Origin: Rhodococcus opacus B4
Lineage (GTDB): Bacteria; Actinomycetota; Actinomycetes; Mycobacteriales; Mycobacteriaceae
Direction: 5' to 3'
NCBI RefSeq assembly: GCF_000010805.1
Contig: NC_012522.1
Span: forward strand, 1,302,001 to 1,366,000
DNA: 64,000 bases
The notes under the pieces are model-generated. The model did no database searches, had not been told where the DNA came from, and was given only the letters and a program-made list of their open reading frames with translations. The translations under genes were made by a program, and so were the position numbers. Every line of letters starts with the position of its first letter. Within the stretch, counting starts at the first letter, position 1. Shown piece after piece: positions 25,612 to 32,835 of this stretch.

Positions 25612-26072
25612 GCCTGTCGGTACAGGCTCCACTGCCCGGTCGGGTACTCGCCCTGGCCGACGTGCCCGATCCCGTGTTCGCCGGACAGATGGTGGGTTCC
25701 GGAGTCGCGATCGAGCCGGCGCGCGACCGCGGCGCCCTCGACGTGCTCGCTCCCATCTCCGGCAAGATCCTCAAACTCCACCCGCACGCGTTCGTCATCC
25801 TGGGCTCGGCGGGCGGCGGCGTGCTGGTTCACCTGGGCATCGACACGGTGAAACTGCAGGGTGAGGGGTTCACGCTGCTGGCGGCGGAGGGCGACACCGT
25901 CGACGCGGGCGACCCCGTGGTGCGATTCGACCCGAGCGAGATCGACGGCACCGGGTACTCCGCCGTCTGCCCGATCGTGGTGATGGATTCCAAGGCGGAT
26001 TCGGTGTCCACCGACAGCATCGGGTCCGACGTGAACACCGGCGACGTCCTGTTCGACTGGACGGCGCCGTAG
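25608..26072 (+). CDS. PTS EIIA, Crr-type
   Basis: The start is GTG 25608, overlapping the EIIB stop, giving 154 residues. The glucose-type EIIA fold shows LAPISGKILKLHPHAFVILG with His60 and GGGVLVHLGIDTV with phosphoryl-accepting His75, 15 residues apart as in E. coli EIIA-Glc (75 and 90). It relays phosphate from HPr to EIIB. Being next to EIIB and near ptsH/ptsI, it completes the phosphorelay in one locus. It is convergent with the DasR-like gene (17-bp gap). Confidence 0.93.
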   Translation: MSLSVQAPLPGRVLALADVPDPVFAGQMVGSGVAIEPARDRGALDVLAPISGKILKLHPHAFVILGSAGGGVLVHLGIDTVKLQGEGFTLLAAEGDTVDAGDPVVRFDPSEIDGTGYSAVCPIVVMDSKADSVSTDSIGSDVNTGDVLFDWTAP

Positions 26073-26089
26073 GAACGGGGCGGCCGGGC

Positions 26090-26833
26090 TCAGACGCTGC
26101 GCTGAGTCCGCTCCCCCTGAACTTCCATCTGCAGTTGGTAGCGATCGGACCGGTACCAGCTGCGGGCGTGCTCGACGGGCGTGGGGCCGCTGAAGGACAC
26201 CCGGTCGAAGTACATCACCGGGGCACCCTTCTTGATGCCGAGCAGGGTCGCGATGTCCTGGCTCGCCCCGTCTGCGCTCACGGTCTGCTCGGCCCGGTCG
26301 ATCGGCATGCCGTACCGGTCGGCGGTGGCCCGGTAGATCGAGCCGGTCAGGTCCAGATCCAGCAGGCCGGGAAGCAGCGCCGCGTTGTACCAGCCGTCGT
26401 CGACGCTGACCGGTTCCCCGTCAGCCAGTCGCAGTCGTTTGACGTGATAGGCGCTGGTGCCCGGTGCGATCCGCAGCGCCTTCGCGGTGGCCTCCGGAGC
26501 CGCGTCCTCCTCACACTGCAGCACCACCGTCGTCGGCTTGTGCCCCTGCGCCCGCATCTCCTCCGTGAACGAGGCCAGGTGAAGCTTGGACTGCACCGGA
26601 CGATGCGCCACGAACGTGCCCTTGCCGCGCACCCGCACCAGGTGCCCCTCGTTGACGAGCTGCCCGATCGCCTCGCGAACGGTGATGCGACTGACGCCGT
26701 AGTCCTGCATCAGTTTTCGTTCACTGGTCATGAGATCGCCGGGCTGGAGTTCCTTCGTGCACTTGTGCAGCAGGATGGCACGGAGTTGCTCGTGCTTCGG
26801 AATCACGCTGTCGCGTAGATGTACGGGCATCAT
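26090..26833 (-). CDS. GntR/HutC-family regulator, DasR/NagR-like
   Basis: The start is ATG 26833 (GGAG 8 bases upstream), giving 247 residues. The N-terminal GntR winged helix is at about residues 10-75, with LMTSERKLMQDYGVSRITVR followed by EAIGQLVNEGHLVRVRGKGTF. A UTRA effector domain fills the rest (YHVKRLRLADGEPV, VMYFDRVSFSGPTPVEHARSWYR). DasR and NagR in this class bind GlcN-6-P and related phosphosugars and release operators. The location beside the PTS/nag genes and the dre-like sites at 25225-25291 strongly suggest this regulator governs them. Confidence 0.88.
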   Translation of the reverse strand: MMPVHLRDSVIPKHEQLRAILLHKCTKELQPGDLMTSERKLMQDYGVSRITVREAIGQLVNEGHLVRVRGKGTFVAHRPVQSKLHLASFTEEMRAQGHKPTTVVLQCEEDAAPEATAKALRIAPGTSAYHVKRLRLADGEPVSVDDGWYNAALLPGLLDLDLTGSIYRATADRYGMPIDRAEQTVSADGASQDIATLLGIKKGAPVMYFDRVSFSGPTPVEHARSWYRSDRYQLQMEVQGERTQRSV

Positions 26834-26878
26834 GCCGGCGGCTCCAGCTCTGTTCACGGGTCGGACACATCGGATCAG

Positions 26879-26891
26879 GCAGTCGGACTGC
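26879..26891. promoter_or_regulatory. Palindrome upstream of the DasR-like gene
   Basis: GCAGTC-G-GACTGC is perfectly symmetric and lies 46-58 bp before the regulator's ATG. It does not match the dre consensus, so it may be an autoregulatory or unrelated site. Confidence 0.35.
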
Positions 26892-26947
26892 AAAGGTCCC
26901 GTCCGGTCCGGTCCAACAACGAGAATACGTGATCCGCACGCCCGGGC

Positions 26948-27472
26948 CTACCGTGCGGCCGCGGCCAGCGCCTCGAGGTACCTGCGCGTCATCACTTTCT
27001 GCACGACCCGGCCCGCGGGCCCGCCGAGCCGCGTGAACCACCGCCCCGGTTTCGAGAACGCCGACACGGTCGCGACGACGGCGCCGTCCGGCCGCTGCTC
27101 GACGACGAAGCTCTCCTCGCCGCGCTCGGGGTGACCCGGCAACGTGCCGTACGCGAAGCCCCTGCGGTGCGGAAAGTCGAGCACGTAGACGACCCGGCAG
27201 GAGAAGGCGAGCCGGACCGGACCGACGCCCCAGCGCAGTTCGACCGACGAGCCGGGCACCGCGGTCGGAGCGTCGGCCCGCACCTCGAGCCCCGCGCCGC
27301 GGTGCATTCCCCAGCCACACAGATGGGCGGCGGCCGCCTCGAATGCGTCCGCTCCGTGGCCGATCACCTTCTGCTCACGCAGATGGTGGTATCCCGCGGG
27401 GAACGGAACGTTGCGGCTCGCGCCCACCTCCGGGTACGTGAACGCAGGTGGGTCGTCTCGGGAGGTACTGAT
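26948..27472 (-). CDS. DUF1990-family protein with no canonical start codon
   Basis: The reading frame encodes FTYPEVGASRNVPFPAGYHH and then HLCGWGMHRGAGLEV and SCRVVYVLDFPHRRGFAYGT, the conserved blocks of DUF1990, a family common in actinobacteria with unknown function. The conserved N-terminal TYPEVG block has no ATG, GTG or TTG in frame before it, downstream of the preceding gene's stop. The first initiator-like codon is ATC at 27472, with AGAGGA upstream; a GTG at 27427 would cut into the conserved block. I give the span from ATC 27472 (174 residues). Either a rare start or a sequence error is possible. The gene follows the BBE oxidase on the same strand. Confidence 0.7.
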   Translation of the reverse strand: MSTSRDDPPAFTYPEVGASRNVPFPAGYHHLREQKVIGHGADAFEAAAAHLCGWGMHRGAGLEVRADAPTAVPGSSVELRWGVGPVRLAFSCRVVYVLDFPHRRGFAYGTLPGHPERGEESFVVEQRPDGAVVATVSAFSKPGRWFTRLGGPAGRVVQKVMTRRYLEALAAAAR

Positions 27473-27507
27473 GACGGTCGATCCTCTCGGTCGGAGGTCG
27501 GCCCAGA

Positions 27508-28941
27508 CTACTGCTCCGACCGGACCGCGGGGCGGATGTTCTGGTTCACATGGAACAGGTTGTCCGGATCGTACTTCGCCTTCACCTGCGCCAGCCGGTC
27601 GTAGTTGCCGAGGTAGGAGGCACGCACGCGGTCCTCGCCCTCGGACATCATGAAGTTGACGTACGCCCCGCCCGCGGTCGTCGGGTGCAGGGCCTCCCAG
27701 TATCCCTTGGCCCAGTCCGTGATGATCCCGGCGTTGGCCGGATCGGGATCGACACCGACGATCACCCCGGCCCAGCCGCCGTCCCGGTACGCGAACGCCG
27801 TGGCGTCCTCGCCCACCCGCGTCGCCGAGCCGTCGATCGGGTACATGTGCATCGTCGAATGCCCGGTCGGCAGCCGGCGGCCGAACTCCAGATGGATGTC
27901 GATCGCGTCGTCGGAGATCTCCCGGACGAAATCTGCGCGCCAGTACCACTGCAATCCTGCCGGGTACAGTGCGTCGAAGGCGGATTGCAATGCCGTGAAG
28001 GGCATTTCGCCGAGTCCCACCAGTAGCGGGTTTCCGAACCGGCGGATCGGTTCGAGCACCGCGTCGGCCTTGCCCGGGTCGCCCGTGTAGCACCAGACGA
28101 TGCCGCACGCCTTGCGTCCCCACAGTTCCTCGGGGAACGGCGGCGCCGGCGGAATGGTCAGCAGGCCGATCCAGCCGTTGAGTTCCTCGGGCAGCGACGG
28201 CAGGAGTTCGCGGTACCACCGCATCACGTCGGGGGTGTCCTCCAGGTCGTACAGCACCGGACCACCGACCACGTTTCCATGGTTGCCGATGTCGTGACAC
28301 GCGAACTGGAACGACGTGACGACGCCGAAGTTTCCGCCGCCGCCCCGCAGCGCCCAGAACAGGTCCGGGTGCGATCGCTCGCTCGCCGTCACCAGTGTGC
28401 CGTCGGCGAGGACGACGTCGGCGCTGAGCAAATTGTCCACGGTGAGCCCGAAGCGGCGCGTCAGATAGCCGATTCCGCCGCCGAGTGTCAGCCCGCCGAC
28501 ACCGGTGGAGGCGATGAATCCGGACGGGGTGGCCATGCCGAACGGCACGGTCGCGTGGTCGACGTCGCTCCAGGTGCATCCGCCGTCCACCCGGACCGTC
28601 CGGTCGGCGGGCGAGACGGTGGTGGAGCGCATCCCCGACAGATCGATCACGAGGGCGTCGTCCCACACGCCGAGGCCTCCCGCGTTGTGTCCCCCGCCGC
28701 GGACCGCGAGTTCGACGCCCTGCTCCCGCGCGAACCGCACGCACGCGACGACATCCGCAGCGTTGGCGCACCGCGCAATGGCGGCCGGCCGACGGTCGAT
28801 CATGGCGTTGTACACCGCACGCGCGTCGTCGTAGCCGGCGTCGTCGGGAGTGATCAGTTCACCGCGCAGTGACGCGGCCAGTTCCGCGAAGGGCGGCGGT
28901 GTCGTCGTCGACGGGGTCGAGTTCGTGATGGTGGTGCTCAT
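27508..28941 (-). CDS. FAD-linked oxidoreductase, BBE/PCMH type
   Basis: The 477-residue protein starts at ATG 28941 after GAGAAGG. The N-terminal PCMH domain includes RGGGHNAGG with His85 for covalent FAD attachment and GGCTWSDVDHAT. GVGGLTLGGGIGYLTRRFGL follows. The cysteine that gives a second covalent link in berberine-bridge enzymes is replaced in this region, so single attachment is predicted. The C-terminal BBE motif is VNFMMSEGEDRVRASYLGNY followed by a YDPDNLFHVNQNI block. It oxidises an unknown secondary alcohol or sugar. It follows a large BTAD-type regulator (49-bp gap), which may control it. Confidence 0.88.
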   Translation of the reverse strand: MSTTITNSTPSTTTPPPFAELAASLRGELITPDDAGYDDARAVYNAMIDRRPAAIARCANAADVVACVRFAREQGVELAVRGGGHNAGGLGVWDDALVIDLSGMRSTTVSPADRTVRVDGGCTWSDVDHATVPFGMATPSGFIASTGVGGLTLGGGIGYLTRRFGLTVDNLLSADVVLADGTLVTASERSHPDLFWALRGGGGNFGVVTSFQFACHDIGNHGNVVGGPVLYDLEDTPDVMRWYRELLPSLPEELNGWIGLLTIPPAPPFPEELWGRKACGIVWCYTGDPGKADAVLEPIRRFGNPLLVGLGEMPFTALQSAFDALYPAGLQWYWRADFVREISDDAIDIHLEFGRRLPTGHSTMHMYPIDGSATRVGEDATAFAYRDGGWAGVIVGVDPDPANAGIITDWAKGYWEALHPTTAGGAYVNFMMSEGEDRVRASYLGNYDRLAQVKAKYDPDNLFHVNQNIRPAVRSEQ

Positions 28942-28990
28942 GACCTTCTCCTCGATTCGGCGGGCCCCGAAACGGGCCGTACCTGGTAAT

Positions 28991-31900
28991 TCACACCGTA
29001 GGAAGCCCGCGTTCGCGCACCGTTCGCGCCGGAACACCTCCCGCGAACGGTCCGAGATCCGCACGGAGTCGCAGCACCTGCGGCAACCACCAGCGGTCGT
29101 CGCGTTGCTCGGCGGCGATCCGGGCGGCGTCGAGCGTCGCGCGTGCCGCGCCGATGTCCCCGACCTCGATCTGCACCTCCGCCAGCAGCGAGAGCCAATA
29201 CGGCATGCGCGCGAATGCCCGCTGTCGCCGCAACCGGTCGAGTCCCTCACGAATCTTCGCGATTCCCGGTTCGCCGCCGAGGAGCCTGCCCTCGAGGATC
29301 TGGGACCACTGGCTGTAGTACGCGAAGCTGTAGCGCTCGCACAGCTCCCGCAACTCGGTGACCGAGGCGAGCAGCGCGACTTCGTCGCCACGGATCTGAT
29401 GCAGCACCGACGCGTATCCCAACGCGACCGCGAGACTGTAGGGGTGACCGCAGGTCCGGCCCAGCGCGAGGGCCTCCGCACACGACTGCACGGCCGCCTC
29501 GTCGTCGCCGATCATCCAGTACGCGTGCGACTCCCACGCGCGGGCATGGACCTCGAGCCGGGTACCGAGGATGAACGAATAGTCGTCGGAGAACGCCGCC
29601 CGCGCCCGGTCGAAATGGTCGATCGCCTCCGCCGGGCGGCCCAGGCCCAGGGCAGCGCCCGCCACGGAGAACTGCGCCTGACCCTCGAATTGGGGTTCGG
29701 CCGCAGACAATTCGAGTGCGCGCACGCCGATACCGTGCGCCTGCGCGGTGTGCCCCTGCACGAAGTGCACCGCGAACAACCCGATCAGAGCCGCGAGTAC
29801 CACCGTCGGCCGGCGCAGTTTCTGCCCGAGCTCCGCGGTGCGGTCCAAGGTCTGCTCGAGCTCGGCCGAAGAGTACCCGTACAGCGTGGTCAGCGGCGCC
29901 GACATGGCCTGCCGCACGTCCATCTCGTGCGCATCACGGTTACGCCCGGCGGGCATCGCTTCGAGGAGGTCCAGGCAGTGCCGGAAGTGTCGCAGGGCCT
30001 CGGCGTTCGCGAACACTCCTGCCGCCCCCTCGGCGGCGCGCTGCAGATAGTGAAGCGCGCGGTCGGGGCGACCGCCCCGTCGATACTGCTCGGCGAGCTG
30101 CAGTGCCACGTCGTCGGTGCGGCCGGTGTGGAGGAGTTCGAGGCCCTGCGCCAGGCGGCGATGCAGGAGCCAGCGCCGCGGCGGGCCCACCGAGCGGTAC
30201 GCGGCCTCGCGGACCAGGTCGTGCACGAAATCGTAGCCGCTGCCCGCCGGCCGAAGGATTCTCCGCCGCCACAGTTCGTCGACCGCCTGAACGAGAGGAT
30301 CCGCATCCAGGTCGCTCGCCTCGCTGAGCAGGTCCAGGTCGAAATCGGTGCCGAGCGCCGCGGCCAGGCCCGCGACCTCCCGCGCGGGTTCCGAACATTG
30401 TTCGAGCCGCCGCTGCAGCACCGCCCCGAGGTCGTCGGCGGCTCCGCCGGATCCGGTCGCGTCCGGGCCGGGCACCATCCGGGCGGCCTCGACGACGTAC
30501 AGCGGATAGCCCCCGGTGGCGGCGTACAGCACCGCCTCCTCCGCGGGACCCAGCTCCCGGCCACCGAGGGATCTCGCCAGTTCGGCGGTCCCGTCGGCGG
30601 TCAGCGGGTCCACCTCGACGTCCGTGACCAGTCGCGCCGACCGCAGGACCCGCAACGCGTCCGTCACGTCGCGGCGGGACTGCGTCTCGTCCGTGCGGGC
30701 GGTCGCCGCGACCAGTACCCGCAGCGGGGACTCGAGGGACAGCAGGAAGGCCAGCCATGCCGTCGTCTCCGCGTCGCACCATTGCAGATCGTCCAGGACG
30801 AGCAGGACCGGCCGGCCGGGCGACAGCACCGCGCGCGCCGTTCCCTCGAAGAAGCGGTGCCGCTGCCACGCGTCGACCATCGCCCGGGACGTCGACGGTC
30901 GCGGCGTGGCCTCGGCGCTCGGGACCAGCCGCTCGACCTCCACCCGCCACAACGGGTTCAGGGACGTGATCGCGGACTGCAGTTCCGGGCTGCGGAGCCA
31001 TTCGGCGACGGGAGCCAGTGCAACGCGCCCCGGCAGTCCGAAACAGCGGGCGGTGACGACGACCGCGCCGTCGGCGCGGGCGATCTCCGCGAGTTCCGTG
31101 GTCAGCCGGGTCTTGCCGACCCCGGCGTCACCCGAGACGAGCAGCAGCCCCTGCCTGCCGTCGAGGGTCTGCCGCCACCGCCGCTGCAACTCCCCGCGTT
31201 CGCGCTCGCGCCCGATCAGGGCGGGCGTCGCCGTCCGAACGTGGTCGGGCCGGGGAGCCGCGGCGGGTTGCTCCCCCAGCAGGTTGTCGAACAGCCGGGT
31301 GGTCGCGGCGCCCGGCGCGACCCCGAGTTCGGTCTCCAGCACCGCCGCGCATCGGTGGTACGTGGTCATCGCCGCCGCCCGGTCACCCGATGCGGCCTGC
31401 AGTTCCATGAGCGTCCGGTACCCGACCTCCGCCAGCGGGTCGAGTTGGATGCGCCGGCGGGCGCACGCCGTCGCCGTCTCCACCTCACCCGACTCCCGCA
31501 GCACCCGCACCATCGCCTCGCAGAGTTCGACGCACTGGCGGCGCAGCACGTCGCGATGATCGAGAACCCAGTCGTCGTACGCCCCGGGCATGAGGTCACC
31601 GCGATAGGTGTCGATCGCGCGGTCCGCGTGTTCGAGAAATGACCGGGAGTCGGAATCGCCGAGGGCGGCGAGAGCGGCCGACCGCTCGGTGCGGAACGTA
31701 TCGACGTCCACCCGGCACGACGGCGAGTCGGTCCACGTCAGCGTCGGCCCGTCCGCAGTCGGCGCACCGTCCGATCCGAGAAGTCCGCGCAGGTTGTGCA
31801 GTTCCCGCCGCAGGTTGGTGCGGGCCTGCTGTTCGCTCGACTCGGGCCAGAACAGCCCGGCGAGCCGGGTCCGGGACTGGGCGAGACCGGCGTGCAGCAC

Positions 31901-32002
31901 GAGGTAGGCCAGCAGCGCGATCGCCCGTGACGAGACGGTGCCGGCCCGGTCGTCCTCCGGGTTCGACACGCGCTGCTCGCCGAGCAGGTAGACCGTCAAC
32001 AT
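28991..32002 (-). CDS. Large BTAD/ATPase/TPR transcriptional regulator
   Basis: The 1003-residue protein starts at ATG 32002. The N-terminus (1-95) resembles an OmpR-type winged helix of SARP/AfsR proteins, and residues 97-243 form the bacterial transcriptional activation domain (helical repeats, ending GVAPGAATTRLFDNLL). An AAA-type ATPase follows: Walker A GDAGVGKT (291-298) and Walker B VLLVLDDLQWCD (399-410). Residues 600-990 are TPR-like helical pairs. There is no C-terminal LuxR helix-turn-helix. Such proteins regulate secondary metabolism or local enzymes in actinobacteria. The BBE oxidase gene directly downstream is the most likely target. Confidence 0.85.
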   Translation of the reverse strand: MLTVYLLGEQRVSNPEDDRAGTVSSRAIALLAYLVLHAGLAQSRTRLAGLFWPESSEQQARTNLRRELHNLRGLLGSDGAPTADGPTLTWTDSPSCRVDVDTFRTERSAALAALGDSDSRSFLEHADRAIDTYRGDLMPGAYDDWVLDHRDVLRRQCVELCEAMVRVLRESGEVETATACARRRIQLDPLAEVGYRTLMELQAASGDRAAAMTTYHRCAAVLETELGVAPGAATTRLFDNLLGEQPAAAPRPDHVRTATPALIGRERERGELQRRWRQTLDGRQGLLLVSGDAGVGKTRLTTELAEIARADGAVVVTARCFGLPGRVALAPVAEWLRSPELQSAITSLNPLWRVEVERLVPSAEATPRPSTSRAMVDAWQRHRFFEGTARAVLSPGRPVLLVLDDLQWCDAETTAWLAFLLSLESPLRVLVAATARTDETQSRRDVTDALRVLRSARLVTDVEVDPLTADGTAELARSLGGRELGPAEEAVLYAATGGYPLYVVEAARMVPGPDATGSGGAADDLGAVLQRRLEQCSEPAREVAGLAAALGTDFDLDLLSEASDLDADPLVQAVDELWRRRILRPAGSGYDFVHDLVREAAYRSVGPPRRWLLHRRLAQGLELLHTGRTDDVALQLAEQYRRGGRPDRALHYLQRAAEGAAGVFANAEALRHFRHCLDLLEAMPAGRNRDAHEMDVRQAMSAPLTTLYGYSSAELEQTLDRTAELGQKLRRPTVVLAALIGLFAVHFVQGHTAQAHGIGVRALELSAAEPQFEGQAQFSVAGAALGLGRPAEAIDHFDRARAAFSDDYSFILGTRLEVHARAWESHAYWMIGDDEAAVQSCAEALALGRTCGHPYSLAVALGYASVLHQIRGDEVALLASVTELRELCERYSFAYYSQWSQILEGRLLGGEPGIAKIREGLDRLRRQRAFARMPYWLSLLAEVQIEVGDIGAARATLDAARIAAEQRDDRWWLPQVLRLRADLGPFAGGVPARTVRERGLPTV

Positions 32003-32061
32003 GACTGACCAGCTCCCGGTCGCGGAGCGAGGCGAGCTTCCGCGTCCTCATCATCGCACGG

Positions 32062-32835
32062 TCAGCGGAAGTGCTGGTACAGCGCTTTCAGCTCCCGGAT
32101 CGCGGCGTCCACCGCACGCTCGTCCTCACTGACCGAGCGGATAGCCTTCCGCAGCAGGAGGGGGTCGAGGTCGTCGATCGCGGCCCGGAAGTCGGCGTCG
32201 GGCAGGCCGGGCAGCGAGGACTCGTCACCGAACCAGTCGTCGACGTCCGCGTCGGAGGAGTCGCCCCCGACGCCCTCGATCAGCATGTCCAGATCGACGC
32301 CGCGCAGCGTCAGGATCTCGAGCGGGTTCTCGTCGATGCGTTCGGTGGTGAGGTACGCGACCGCCGCCGCATGCTTGCACGGCCACCCGTCGTCCGGGCA
32401 GGTGCAGTCGTAGTTCAGCGCGGACGCCCCGGCGGGCAGCAGCAGGGGGCCGAGCGCCTCCGGCACCCCGCCGCCCGCCAGCATGGCCAGGCTGCCCGGT
32501 TGCCGGCGCACCAGTGCGACCAGTTCGGCGATCTCCGACGCGTCGAGGCGATCGATCGAGACGGTGGCCACGAACGGCTGGAGCTGACTGCCCTGAACCT
32601 CCCCCGTCACCGTCCCGCCTGCGATCTCGAGCGAGATCACCTGACCGCTGCGCGCGTAACTCCGGCCGCGGCTCATCCGGCCCTTGTCGGCGACGAATTC
32701 GATGATGTCGAGGAATTCGCGGCCCCACCACGTGCGGCCGAACGACCCACGCCGGGACCGTGCCTCCAGCCCGCCCGTCACGGGACGGCGTCGGCCGTAC
32801 TGACCGAAGTACGGCCCGGGGCGCCGATTCGTCAT
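32062..32835 (-). CDS. SWIM zinc-finger protein, helicase partner
   Basis: The 257-residue protein starts at ATG 32835 and overlaps the SNF2 helicase stop (ATGA). A SWIM zinc site reads CTCPDDGWPCKH: Cys144, Cys146, Cys153 and His155. The N-terminus PYFGQYGRRRPVTGGLEARS followed by RRGSFGRTWWGREFLDIIE is the typical start of the small SWIM proteins paired with SNF2-type helicases in actinobacteria. It probably forms a complex with the helicase on DNA or protein. Its own function is not established. Confidence 0.88.
   Translation of the reverse strand: MTNRRPGPYFGQYGRRRPVTGGLEARSRRGSFGRTWWGREFLDIIEFVADKGRMSRGRSYARSGQVISLEIAGGTVTGEVQGSQLQPFVATVSIDRLDASEIAELVALVRRQPGSLAMLAGGGVPEALGPLLLPAGASALNYDCTCPDDGWPCKHAAAVAYLTTERIDENPLEILTLRGVDLDMLIEGVGGDSSDADVDDWFGDESSLPGLPDADFRAAIDDLDPLLLRKAIRSVSEDERAVDAAIRELKALYQHFR

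Noticed and set aside
28850..31642. A 930-codon open frame on the plus strand opposite the BTAD regulator
   Set aside because: It is an antisense shadow of high-GC coding sequence, with Arg/His/Gln-rich low-quality protein and no domain; the minus-strand gene has clear motifs throughout.
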